The notes under the pieces are model-generated. The model was not told the origin of the DNA. It was given only the letters and a program-made list of their open reading frames with translations, and ran no database searches. The position numbers and the translations under genes are program-made. Shown piece after piece: positions 51,711-61,785 of a stretch of 64,000 nucleotides of DNA (its first letter is position 1; every line of letters begins with the position of its first letter). Origin of the DNA: Distichodus sexfasciatus (taxonomy: Eukaryota; Chordata; Actinopteri; Characiformes; Distichodontidae); assembly GCA_032718565.1 (NCBI GenBank), contig JAVGVS010000683.1, positions 1-64,000 on the forward strand. The letters run 5' to 3'.

Positions 51711-51812
51711 GCCACATCACAAAGGTAAAAGCTACAAGTCAAAATAAAAAGCAATAACACAAATTCAAAGCACAAAAGAATGCAAAGGCCACAATATGAA
51801 TGCAAATGGACA
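51711..51812 (+). repeat. Minisatellite array B, fifth block
   Basis: GCCACATCACAAAGGTAAAAG and AAGGCCACAATATGAATGC continue the array after the LTR. Confidence 0.75.
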
Positions 51813-52978
51813 AAACAGTGCTCACTTACTCTGTGCTTTTGTGTTCAGGTTGTGGTTTTGCATTCTGTTGAACCATATTGGTCAGATTATTTTTTTTATT
51901 TGAATGAAAAATAAGAACATTAAAAGAGAAAAGTTTCATTTCCATTATTGAGGTTATGATTATATGCTGGATGTGTGTGTGTGTGTGTGTGTAAATTACT
52001 AAATATTCTTTTGCTCTGAACATTGACTTTGCATTGAAATTAATATTTGACTCCTATGTTAATGTTCTACTGAATGTAATTAATTATTCTTTAGTTAGTG
52101 GGTGATTGGGGTGTAAAACTCTTGTCATGCTTTTCCATCTCCCAGTCAGCTCGAATGTAATTATTTCCCTCTTTCTCACAAAAAAAACTCTGTCGTATGT
52201 GTAGATTCCATCCAGCGTGTTTCCTTGAAAATGTCAGGACTGTGCAATTTGCAGTGTTTTTATGCTGCATCAGAGCTGGGATTTTAAATGATGGCTTGAT
52301 GACCATAATTAACCGTTTTTTATTGTGTTGTACTATAATTTATGTTATATCTTGATTGCCTGTCTGCTGCATTTGCATAGCGATGCTACAGTGCTTTCAG
52401 GCATTTCAGAGGCTTGTGTAAGATGTGTGCTCTGTAGCTGTGGGTGTGTGTGAGTGTGTGTGTGTGTGGTTTTGAATGTTTACATTCTGCTTTTTCACAA
52501 CTGGCATGTGTCCAGTTCCAGATGTTGTTTACTTTCCGTCTTTCTCGCCAACACCTCATGCAAGATTAATTAGTTAAAGATGCTTTTTGTTGTGTTGTTA
52601 GTAAGGTTGGAAACTTTAACACGTAATTTTTTAAAAATTAAAACAGATTAATCACAAGGACACGTTCGGCCCAAACTTCCTTTTCTCAGGGTTTGTTCAC
52701 ACTCTTTTGGGATAAAGAGGCGACGTTCACACACAGTGTTGCCACACATTTCCTATTTTTATCTAGATGAAAATTTGGTTGTGGTGCACTATGTGCCATA
52801 ATTACTAGGCAAAAATCAGTCCAGCAAAGGTCACAAACCGGCAACAGGAATATCTGAGGCGTAGGCAAGAAATCATGGTCCAAAAACACGGTCAAAATCC
52901 AATAAACTAATAAATACAGGCAGGGGAAGACTCAGTACTCAAGTAAGTTGGCAATGAAAAGTCCTTAAATAAATTAAA
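51813..52978. other. Low-repeat DNA with GT runs
   Basis: GT runs at 51970-51992 and 52440-52472. Segment 52080-52330 is AT-rich and repeat-free. SINE-A-like TTGGTTGTGGTGCACTATGTG near 52777 is a short scrap. Confidence 0.4.
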
Positions 52979-53182
52979 TTAGGGTGTATTCACACCTGCC
53001 TTGTTTAGTTCACTTAACATGATCCCAAGTTCGTTTCCTTCCTTGGTTCGGACCCTTTGGACAGGTGTGAATACAAGCGGTCGAACTCAGGTGTGGACCA
53101 AAAGCGTACCGAGATCCAGTTGAAGAGGTGGTCTCAGTTCGATTCCAAACCAACCAAGGTGTGAAAGCAGCCCGACCTCGAT
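52979..53182 (+). mobile_element. DNA element with GGTGTATTCACACC end
   Basis: TTAGGGTGTATTCACACCTG, TTTGGACAGGTGTGAATAC, GGTGTGGACCAAAAGCG and GAAGAGGTGGTCTCAGTTCG follow a very common fish non-autonomous DNA element. Only about 200 bases of the left part are recognisable; the right terminus is not. Confidence 0.55.
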
Positions 53183-54039
53183 TCAACCCAACTGCAATAT
53201 AGCTTTCATTAATGAAATTAACACTGGTCTTGATGTTGTGTTTGTATGTACTGCATGTATGTGCTGGTCTGGCTTTATATTAATGCAATTAACACAACTC
53301 CCCATGTCATGTCTTCTGTCAGGGTCATGTGACCTGACCAGGTGGCCCATGTGGCCCCACCTCTGTGCCACCCCCCCACCCCCTGCCCTGGGTGTGCTTG
53401 ATATCATGGTGAACATAACGAGTTAATTTGGGGAAAGGCGCTCTGTGGGACTGATAACGAGCTCATCACAAACACTGCTGACCTTTAGCAGTCGTGCGGA
53501 ACCGAGCTGCTGCTTTGCTTAACCGCACAACGCCCACCTCACACCTCCCACTACTGAAACCAAGCCCCCCACTGCCACGACCGACTCAACCCCTGCTCCA
53601 CCTCACTCCCACCCGCCTCGCCACTGCATCCATCACACCCCACTAGCATCACCATCGTTCCCCTATCATACCACCTCACTCGTCTTAAACCCTGACTCCC
53701 ACCTCCAGACCAGTCTCACCCCTGCCCCCACACCCAGCCCCATGCCTGTCTCACCCCTGCCCCTGTCTCACCGCATGTTTGGTGTGCGGTGTGCTCCACG
53801 CCACCCCCGTGGGGTTTTTGGTGTGTTTGTGAGAGTTTGAACAGTTGCACGTGCTGAGCTGCCTAATGTGTGGTGAGACTGACACGGGAGAGACAACAGC
53901 GATGACAGGCTCTACAGGGAGAGTGTGAGCAGCCCTGCGGCAAGGGAGAGAGGCTGTGATCTGTGTGCGTGAGAGAGAGTGTGTGTGGGGGTGTTTCTAA
54001 AACAGACAATGTAGCACTGGGTGGGCAAGACAGATTGAG
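53183..54039. other. Low-repeat DNA with a C-rich tract
   Basis: 53520-53780 is strongly C-rich on the plus strand (CACCTCCCACTACTG, CTGCCCCCACACCCAGCC), with CCACCTCAC words loosely repeated. No exon recognised. A GT/GA run lies at 53960-54000. Confidence 0.4.
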
Positions 54040-54327
54040 ACATGAGGCTTGATTTAGACTTGAGTTTAAAGATTTGATAATTAACTCGGACTCCAGACTA
54101 AAGACTTGAAACTCAACTTGGACTTGACCTTAAAGACTCTAAGCTTGATTTGGACTCAAGCCACAGGACTTGACACTTGTTTTAGACTTCTGATCAAAAG
54201 TCTCAAGTCTAAGTCTATAAGCTAAAGTCTAAGCCAAGTCACAAGTCTTTAAGCTCAAGTTCAAGACAAGTCTCAAGTATGTAAGCTCAAGTCCAAGTTA
54301 AGCCTGAACTCTATAAACTAAAATCTA
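54040..54327 (+). repeat. Minisatellite array D, first half
   Basis: Words GACTTGAGTTTAAAGA and CAAGTCTCAAGTCTAAGTC alternate in both orientations, period roughly 17-30 bp. It continues after the MITE at 54791-54990. Confidence 0.7.
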
Positions 54328-54790
54328 CACTGCAAAAAATAAAAATCTGTACAAGTGTAATTGACTTGAATTCAGCATTTTAATCCTGTTACACCATTTT
54401 TTGGATTTATTTTCTTGGTAAGACTGAATATTGTTTAGATTATTTGACTTGTTTCAAGAAGATTCATCTTGAGTTATCCTACCTAGGTAATACAACTAAT
54501 TTTGAGCAGTTTTTTCTTAAAACAACCTACATTGGTAAAGGAGTTGTGTTAACAGGTAGACTGTAAGTATATTTTTACTTGTTTCAAGAGAATTGGAGGA
54601 AAAAAACTAGTATATTCTGCTTAATTTAAGTTGTGTTTGCTTAGTCTTTGAGTATTTTTTTTCTTGTTTTGAGAAATCTCAGCAAGTGCAATTTCTTGCT
54701 GCACTGGCAGATAATTTTGCTTGAAATAAGTATTTTTTTCCCAAAAATAGTAATTTTTTTCTTATTTTTAAAAAGGCATTTTTTGCAGTG
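54328..54790 (+). mobile_element. CACTG-terminus MITE, copy 4
   Basis: 463 bp, the longest copy, flanked by TA (54326-54327 and 54791-54792). Interior words match copies 2 and 3 nearly throughout (CTACCTAGGTAATACAAC, CAGATAATTTTGCTTGAAAT). The element splits array D cleanly. The plus open frame at its 3' half (54648-54845) is AT-driven. Confidence 0.9.
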
Positions 54791-54995
54791 TAAGTCATGT
54801 CTCAAGTCTTTAAGCTCAAGTCCAAGTCAAGCCTCAAGTCTTTGAGCTTGAGTTCAAATCAAGCTTTGAGTCTTTAAGCTATACTTCAAGTTAAGTTTCA
54901 CAAAACTTGGGACTTGACTAGGACTCGAGCTGAAAGACTTAATTTTTGACTTGGACTTGAGTTTAAAGATTGGGACTTGAGCTCTAAAACTTGAA
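54791..54995 (+). repeat. Minisatellite array D, second half
   Basis: CAAGTCTTTAAGCTCAAGTCC units and inverted GACTTGGACTTGAGTTTAAAG units. Confidence 0.7.
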
Positions 54996-55920
54996 TTGCA
55001 AGAACTCTGGAATCGCGGCGAATTAATTCTTCCTTTTCCCAAATTGCACAAACATAACGAGGACAGACAAGTCGACACGAGGCCACGGCTACCGAAAATG
55101 TATTGCATTACCTTACATCTGCAGAGCATTGTGTGTGTGTGTGTGTGTGTTTAGGCTAATGAACTGGGGGAAGAACCACGAGCACTTCCTCCGCCCCCTC
55201 AGCTTTATGTTCATTTATGTTCATCTATAATTATTCAATTAAGGCTGCCACGGCTGATTAAACAATTCACATTCGGACAGAAAAAGATTTATCCTCTTTG
55301 AGAGCTGTCAGGGAAAATGAAAGGAAATGACCTGTTGTATTTTTCACACATCATTTCACATTTTCCCCCTCTGGAGTCGTCTGAAAAGAGGGTTATCTAA
55401 CATTGTTTTTCTCCCTCTCTTTCTCTTGAGTGGAATAACTAATCACTCTGCTGAAGAGAGCCTTTTTATTCCAATTCATTCCCATGACCTTTCCTTTTGT
55501 GAAACGTCTTATTTGATCAGTGCTTCTGCTTTTATTTTATTTAATTTTCTTAACTATTTGGGCAAAAATCTGTTCTCCATATAGAGACTCCAGAGGGCTT
55601 TATATTTAAAGAAGGACGCAACCTCCAATACTGAAAATTCTCCTGGTGTTAATTTCTAATCCCGAGCTGTGATCCCGGAGGGAGAAAGGAGGTTTTTCCT
55701 CCGTTAAATATCTCTGTCTCTGTGCATTGTCGTGTCCGGAGTCATGCATCAGTCAGATTTATGTGCTTCTCTCAGACCGGGGACGCCTGTAGATCATCAT
55801 CGGTGGTGCTGAGCGGCAGATTCGAAATGTCATTTGCCCCCCGGGGGGGTATAGGCCCACGAGGTGGGTGTTAGAGGGGCACTTGGGGAGTTGGAGCAGA
55901 TGCAGTGAATGTAAAGCGAG
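54996..55920. other. Candidate conserved non-coding block
   Basis: After a GT run (55129-55151) the region 55200-55320 is repeat-free with TATAATTATTCAATTAAGGC and GGCTGATTAAACAATTCAC, rich in homeodomain-type cores. 55670-55900 is CpG-retaining with CCCCCCGGGGGGG. No exon recognised. Confidence 0.35.
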
Positions 55921-56080
55921 GCTGTTATTAGCATCTCAATGACCAGCACAACAGCCTCCCTCCTCACTCTCTTTCGCTCTCTCTTTCTCTTTCACTCCTT
56001 CTTCTCTGGCCTGTAGATGAGGGGGGGGGGATAGACAGAGCGGGGGGTCTGTTGCTGGTCATTGAGATGCTAATAACAAC
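55921..56080. repeat. Founder-like hairpin of array G
   Basis: Left arm GGCTGTTATTAGCATCTCAA and TGACCAGCA is the reverse complement of TGCTGGTCA and TTGAGATGCTAATAACAACC at 56052-56080. Between the arms lie a pyrimidine tract (55960-55998), the loop word GGCCTGTAGATGAG and a purine/G tract. It resembles a 160-bp inverted-repeat element. Confidence 0.65.
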
Positions 56081-56965
56081 CAATGCATGATTCTCTTCTT
56101 CCTCTCTTTCTTGCAGTCTTTCTCTCCATCTACAGGCCAGAGAAAAGAGATAGAGACAAAGAGAGAGAGGAAGGACAGAGGCTGTTGTTGGCCACTTACA
56201 TGCTCATAAGATCCAGTGTCTTCATTCCTCTCTTTCTCTCTATCTATACGCTAGAAAGAAAGGAGTGATAGATGAAGAGAGAGAGAATGAAAGAGAGAGA
56301 GGAAGAAGGGACACTGTTGCGGACCGTTGATAAGCTAATAACACAATGCCTGTCCCACTCCTCCCTCTCTTTATCTCTCTTTCTCTCAATCTTTCCCTCC
56401 ATCTACAGGCCACTGATGAAGGAGTGAGAGAAAGAGAGAGACATGAAAAAGGAGGGAATCTTGCTGGTCATTGAGAAGATAACACTCAATGCCTGCCTCT
56501 CTCCTCCTTCTTTTCCTTTCCCTTTCTCTCTGTTTCTCTTCATCTACAATCAAGAAAAGAAGAAGTGAGAGATGAAGAGAAAGAGAGAGAACGAAAGAGA
56601 GATGAAGGAGGGAAGTTGTTTGTTGATGGACATCCAATGGCTGCCGCTCTCCTCTCTACATCCTCTCTACATCTCTTTCTCTCAATCTTTTCATCTACAG
56701 GCCAGACGAAGAGAAAGACAAAAAGAAAGAAAGGAACATCCAATGCCTGCCTCACTCCTCCTTCTCTCTCTCTCTCTGCACCTACAGGCCATAAAAAGGA
56801 GATGAGAGATAGAAAGAAAGCATGAGAAAGAGAAAGACAGAGACAGGGAGGAATTAGAGGAATGAGAGGAAGTTGCTGGTCATTGATCTCTTAATCTCTC
56901 TCTCCATCTATAACCCTGTAAAGAAGGAGTGAGTGATGGAGAGAAAAAAGACATAAAGAAATGAG
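56050..56965 (+). repeat. Tandem array G of purine/pyrimidine hairpins
   Basis: About seven units, spaced roughly 80-157 bp, each with a TC tract, the loop word CATCTACAGGCC (near 56130, 56400 and 56692, variants near 56243, 56541, 56770 and 56908), a GA tract, then GCTGGTCATTGAGATGCTAA and CAATGCCTGCCTC. Each TC tract can pair with the following GA tract. Open frames here are simple-sequence artefacts. Confidence 0.8.
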
Positions 56966-57234
56966 TATTTGTGATGACATTTCACAGTGTATTGTAGCTA
57001 CATGTTGGTGGTCACTATCGCCTTATTGCAGTGACATTTTAGAAATGGGAAAAACCTGTAAAAGCAATTCTACCGTCAAGTAAAATCTGGCGTCTATACA
57101 CACTCAACTCCACCTTCACGCTCGCTCCACTTGATACTGTGTTATACATTTGGTAAAAAGCAGCCAATTACAGGCTTGGAGAAAGCAGATTGGCTGATTT
57201 GGTCTCCAATCAGGTGTCTAATATGGTTCCGAGT
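56966..57234. other. No recognised feature
   Basis: Unique-looking; GGTGTCTAATATGG and GCAGCCAATTACAGGC words only. Confidence 0.4.
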
Positions 57235-57440
57235 TCATTCATTCATTCATTTTCTGAAATGCTTACTCCCAGTGGGGGGCGCGGGGGACCCCGGAATTTA
57301 CGGGCATAAGGCGGGGAACAACCCTGCCCGGGAGCCAACGCCGCAGGCCACACACACACTCACATCATTTAGAGTCAACAATTAACCTATATTACATGCC
57401 TTTGGACTGTGGGAGGAAACCACCTGGGGAAACCCCAAGT
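57235..57440 (-). mobile_element. SINE-B, minus, head missing
   Basis: TTCATTCATTCATTCATTTTC, GGGGGGCGCGGGGGACC, CACTCACATCATTTAGAGTC and GACTGTGGGAGGAAACC. The head beyond AACCCCAAGTTGATACAG is lost. Confidence 0.75.
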
Positions 57441-57719
57441 TGATACAGTGAATAGCAACACAGGTTTCCAGGACGACAGCAAAAGCAGCAACAAGAAGAC
57501 GAGTTGTGGGTTATTTGGAGATGTTGGGTGTGATGTGTTCAGCAGTATCCTCGTCTAATATAATAATCACTCTGTTGCTAATTTAATTCTGAATGCAACA
57601 GTGACGCTGGAATTTATAGATTCTTCTGTCACTGTTCTCTCACTTTTAAGAAACTGAAGGATTTAGTTTCATTATGTCGTAAATATAACTCAGGAATGTT
57701 ACGCAGGTGTGATACTTAG
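57441..57719. other. No recognised feature
   Basis: Low-repeat sequence; nothing specific seen. Confidence 0.4.
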
Positions 57720-57939
57720 AGTTATTATTTGTCATTGTGAACACATCACATGAGCTCTGCATTTGACCTATCTGTGAAGAAGCAGTGAGCAGCTAACATG
57801 GGCAGCGTCCGGGGAGCAGTGCTTGAGGATGGTACCTTGCCCATAAGTACCTCAGTGGTAACTTTACTGGTCTGGGATTTGGACCAACAACCTTCTTATC
57901 ACAGGGCGAACACCCAACCTTTATGCCACTAACTGCCCC
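57720..57939 (-). mobile_element. SINE-A, minus (left of inverted pair)
   Basis: TTATTATTTGTCATTGTGAAC to GCCACTAACTGCCCC. About 25 bases of the CAGCACACAGTGCACC segment are deleted. Its head abuts the head of the next copy. Confidence 0.85.
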
Positions 57940-58160
57940 TGATAGTGTAACAGTTATGGAGTTGTCACATGATCAGAAGGTCCAAGGTTCAAGTCCAAAA
58001 CCAGCAAAGGTACCACTGATGTACTCATGAGCAAAGTACCGTCCCCAAGCAGAGTCAACTGTGCACTGCTCCTTCACGGATGGGCCTAATGCAGAGCTCA
58101 CAGGTTGTTGTGGTGCAGTGTGTGCTGTGCTGTGTTCACAATGACTAATAAACAGTCACT
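57940..58160 (+). mobile_element. SINE-A, plus (right of inverted pair)
   Basis: TAGTGTAACAGTTATGG head, B box AGGTTCAAGTCC, then GATGTACTCATGAGCAAAG and the tail ACAATGACTAATAAAC. With the preceding copy it makes an inverted repeat with arms of about 200 bases and almost no loop. Confidence 0.85.
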
Positions 58161-58550
58161 TAAATATTTATCTTACATACGGTCTACTCCTGGCAGCTCT
58201 GACTGAGCAGGGAATCAGAAATGAATCAGCAGATAAATTTATTGTGAAAAGAGAATCTACTTTTACAAAACCACTTTGCAGTTCTGTGCTCCTGGTCCAG
58301 TCCATATCGGAGCAAAACCAACTAATCATTTCCTCAGTAATAACCGTAATGTTGGAGTAATTGAGGGAATTCATGAAGTTGTCAGTTCTAGTGAAAGACA
58401 CGTCACTCCGGAACAGTGGTAAGAATGAGATTTTAGTTTGATATTTTATTATATAATCTGTTCTGAGTAGTGTGTGATGAGAAGATATGTTGAACTATAC
58501 ACTTTAAAGAACAGAGAACATTTATAATGTGTTTATAACCAGATTAAATC
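58161..58550. other. Unique DNA, possible exon-like frame
   Basis: A plus frame without ATG is open from about 58129 to a TAA near 58360 (includes YGLLLAALTEQG), and a GTAAGAATG donor-like site lies at 58422. The minus frame 58168-58401 overlaps. I recognise no domain in either. Confidence 0.2.
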
Positions 58551-58790
58551 ATATATATGAAGAAGCTCCTGATCATCAACACCAGCATCATCATCATCAT
58601 CTTCATCATCATCATGATCCTCATCCCTGTCATTGTTATCGTCACCCTCCTCCTGATAGTGTGTGTGTGTTGGAGAGTGTGTGTGTGTGTGTGTGTTGTA
58701 TGTGTTGGAGTGTGTGTGTGTGTTGAAAAGTATGTTGGTGTGTGTGTGTGTGTTAGAGTGTGTGTGTGTGTGTGTTGTAAGTGACTGTGT
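58551..58790 (+). repeat. (ATC)n and (GT)n microsatellites
   Basis: CATCATCATCATCATCTTC near 58585-58615 is followed by GT-rich DNA (58658-58785). The frame at 58557 gives a run of Ile/Leu/Val resembling a membrane helix, then CysVal repeats. It follows from the microsatellite and is not credited. Confidence 0.85.
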
Positions 58791-58959
58791 TGTGCTCTCT
58801 GATTGGCTGGAGAGCTGCAGATGTAGATGAGCTGATCAGATGGTTAGTGAGATGTAAATCTGAGAGAGAGGAGAGGTGGTAGTACTGCCGCTGTAATAAA
58901 CTCACACCCTGACCCCCTCAACCTGACCCCCTCTTACACACACACACCCACACACGCAC
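58791..58959. other. Unclassified; AATAAA present
   Basis: CTGATTGGCTGGAGAGCTGC near 58799 and GCTGTAATAAACTCACACCC near 58890. The hexamer is not followed by convincing transcript-end context. A CA run follows at 58935-58975. Confidence 0.35.
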
Positions 58960-59270
58960 ACACACACACACACAGTCTTGTATTACTATCTTTGTGAGGT
59001 CTTTCCATAGACTCCCATAATGACTAGATGTATATAATTTTACAGCTACACCTAATCCTAATCCTAACCTTACCCTCAGTAACCAAAACACATCTTTTAC
59101 CTCTTTTAGTTTCTCTAATAAAACAAGCACATTTACTATAAAGTCATTTCTCCTCATGGGGACCTCTCAAATGTCCCCACAAAGCCATAAAAAATGAATA
59201 AAAGTGATTTTATGGGACAAAAAGGCCCAAAAAGGTCACCACAACGCATAAAAACATGGCACACACAGAG
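58960..59270 (-). repeat. Interspersed repeat family G, minus copy
   Basis: TCTTGTATTACTATCTTTGTG, AACCTTACCCTCAGTAACC, TTACCTCTTTTAGTTTCTC and TGTCCCCACAAAGCC. Antisense of the copy at 620-925, better preserved at the GTCTTGTATTACTATC end. Confidence 0.65.
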
Positions 59271-59344
59271 CTCGGTCTTTATGGCTGATCCTCTTAGCTG
59301 CACTTTAGGACTCCGCTCTGCTACATCTGGAAAAATTCACAAAC

Positions 59345-59700
59345 CAGAAAAAGAGAGAAGGAGCTAGAGAGAGAGAGAGAGAGAGAGAGAAATAAAAAGA
59401 CAGGGAGAAAGACAGAAACGCAGAGTGTGAAAGCTGGAAAAAAGAGAGAGAGGGAGAGGGAGCAAGAGAGCGAAAGACAGAATGAATGAGACATAGACAA
59501 AATCTGAAAGAGCACGAGAAAGACAACAAGAGATGAGACAACATGAGATAAAATGAGAAAGTGAGAGAAATAGAGCAGGAGAGAGAAAGGGAAAGAGAGA
59601 GAATGAGTAAGTCATTGAGATGAGGAGCGACAGAACTAGGAGAGAAGGAGAGCTAGCTAGATTGACAGTGAGAGAGAGAGAGGGAGCGAGAGATTAGATG
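59345..59700 (+). repeat. GA-rich simple sequence
   Basis: A pure GA run at 59367-59391 within about 350 bases of AGAGAG-rich sequence. Minus frames rich in Ser/Leu/Phe are artefacts. Confidence 0.85.
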
Positions 59701-60527
59701 TAGAAAAAGAAAGCATAAATGGAGAAGAAGAGTGCTGTTTTCTCCAGCTCTGAGCGGTGTGTGTGACTCTGTATGGTGTTGAGAGGGGGATGAGAGCACT
59801 GAGCGGACGAGAGGAGGAGAATAGGTGGAGGAGAGCGGTGTGGAAATTGAACTGAAAACCATAAAACCCTGAGTAGATCCCACTCCAAAACACCACCAGC
59901 CAGACACCCAGTCATCCCCCTCTCCCAAACTACCACCCCCCCAACACTTTACCTTCAAAACACCCCCTGCCATCCCGCCAGCGCTCCCTCACTCTCAAAC
60001 TCACCAACAACCCCCACCTCACCTGCCATAACCCACCCCACACCCTTCTCTCTCGGTCTTATTCTGTATCCATTTCATTCTCTCTCTCTCTCTCACCGCG
60101 ATTCCTCCACATTGGCTGTGATGCCAGAGCGCTCGGAGCTCGCTGTGGGATTATGTGTGAATCCGGTCCGGCGCTGAGTGAGCCAGAATTAGGGATAACA
60201 CTTCTTTTGGATTCAGTCATTTAAACTAATTTCAAGGCTGACTCTGCTGCAATTTTCTGGATCAGTGGAATGTCGAGTCGCACCGGACGCTGGTCATCTT
60301 ATCGCAGCTGACCGGCGAGAGAGGGATGATGCTAATGAGCGTGGTGTGGACAGAGAGAATGTGTGCCTTTCACTGTGCTACTGGCCACTGCGGGAAGCCG
60401 GAGGGGAAGACATTTATACTATATATCACAATATTTACATGAAATAGTAACCCGGCTTTAAGGAAGAAAGGAAGAGAAGTATCTATGGAGTCTGTAGAGG
60501 GAAAAATGAGGGAAACAATGAGTTCAC
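59701..60527. other. Low-repeat DNA, candidate conserved block
   Basis: 59880-60020 is C-rich and antisense to Gly-rich frames. 60110-60440 is repeat-free and CpG-retaining (GAGCGCTCGGAGCTCGC, GTGAATCCGGTCCGGCGC) and includes GATGATGCTAATGAGCG. No exon recognised. Confidence 0.3.
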
Positions 60528-60990
60528 TGTGTTCACAAGAAAGTAATGTGCGCTCAGGAAAAAATCACATACTCACAAGAAAGTTATACTAGCTCAAACG
60601 AAAAGAATAAAAGAGGATTGAAAGTTCAAGAGAAAGTATCACATGCTCACAAGAAAGTTTAGTATTGTGTGCTCACAGCAAAGCATGGTGTGCTCATGAG
60701 AAAGTGACTGATTATTTGACATTGTGAACACAGCACAGCACAGCACACAGTGCACCACAACCAAACGTGAGCGCTGCATTTGACCCATCCGTGAAGGAGC
60801 AGTGGCCAGCTGACTTGGGCAGCACCTGGGGACCTCAGTGGTATTGCGTTCTCAAGAGCAAGTATCTCATGATCATGAGAAATAAACTTATGGTCATGAG
60901 AAAATGATTGTATGCTGAAGAGAAAGTAACATGCTCATGAGAAGGTACTGTGTGCTTAAAAGAAAGTTTGAGGACTTGCGTAGTCCTATC
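60528..60990 (+). repeat. Minisatellite array A, block 6, split by a SINE
   Basis: GTGTTCACAAGAAAGTAATG, ATCACATGCTCACAAGAAAG and, after the SINE, CATGATCATGAGAAATAAAC. Period 18-25 bp. This block lies 26 kb from the next nearest one. Confidence 0.65.
60700..60843 (-). mobile_element. SINE-A, minus, inserted in array A
   Basis: GACTGATTATTTGACATTGTG to GGCAGCACCTGGGGACCTCAG. The middle (CTTGCTCATGAGTA) and the head are missing; GGGGACC is joined directly to TCAGTGG. Confidence 0.75.
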
Positions 60991-61059
60991 AAAAGAGTAC
61001 TGTGGGTTAAAGTGGAAAATAACATTCATATTTGGTGTGGCCAACTGGTATGAAAGCAA

Positions 61060-61252
61060 AGTTGGTAGTTTGGGAGTTGGCTCTTTGATCGGACGGTGAT
61101 CGTTTCAAATCCTGAACCTGTAAAGGTACCACAGAGGTACTCATGAGCATGCCAAAAACTGCCCACTGCTGCTTCACGGATGGGTCAGATACAGAGCTCG
61201 CGTTTGGTTGTGGTGCACTGTGTGCTGTGCTGTGTTCATAATGACAAATAAT
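61060..61252 (+). mobile_element. SINE-A, plus
   Basis: GTTGGTAGTTTGGGAGTTGG, decayed B box (CGTTTCAAATCC), GAGGTACTCATGAGCATGCC with a short internal deletion, and the tail ATAATGACAAATAATC. Confidence 0.8.
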
Positions 61253-61785
61253 CATGTGCTTTATTGTAAAATTTGCTTAAAGTGAAGAGAGAAACACCTA
61301 AAGAGATGACGTGTGTTAGGTGTTTCTAAACATGGAGGTGTGGAGTTTCTGATAATAATACAAGAAAAATCTAAGGAAAGAGAGAGTTTCACGTCTTGGT
61401 TCCACATTGCATCTCCAAAGCGAAAATGCTGCCGCAATCGTCTTTACACTGATATCAAACCTGCCTATGAAGCTGCATCAAACCTCCTGAGAAATGCAAC
61501 GCTACTGAGACTCCACAAGAGGAGATAGAAAAAAGAGCGATGCCAAGACAGAACAGAACGGAGCACTTCTTTATTTCAGTGACAGTGTTTTACACACACT
61601 GCTGGATTCGCATAAGTGGTCTTCATAACTGAGCTTACATAGAGTGTAAAAAATGTACAAAACGCACGTTGTGCTTTGTTTGTGAAGAGAAATTAATATG
61701 ACATTAGAAATATGATATATCTCACATGAATATATTATGTGCAGGGATCCTGGAGCAAGCCCTGTCCTGCTTTACATTTTTAAGG
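61253..61785. other. No gene; small palindrome
   Basis: GAAACACCTAA at 61290 and TTAGGTGTTTC at 61317 can form an 11-bp stem with a 16-base loop. The open frame 61313-61528 plus is unremarkable. Otherwise unclassified. Confidence 0.4.

Noticed and set aside
58557..58784. Small hydrophobic protein resembling a single-pass membrane peptide
   Set aside because: The Ile/Leu run is encoded by an ATC microsatellite and the remainder by GT repeats. No start context or homologous family is evident.
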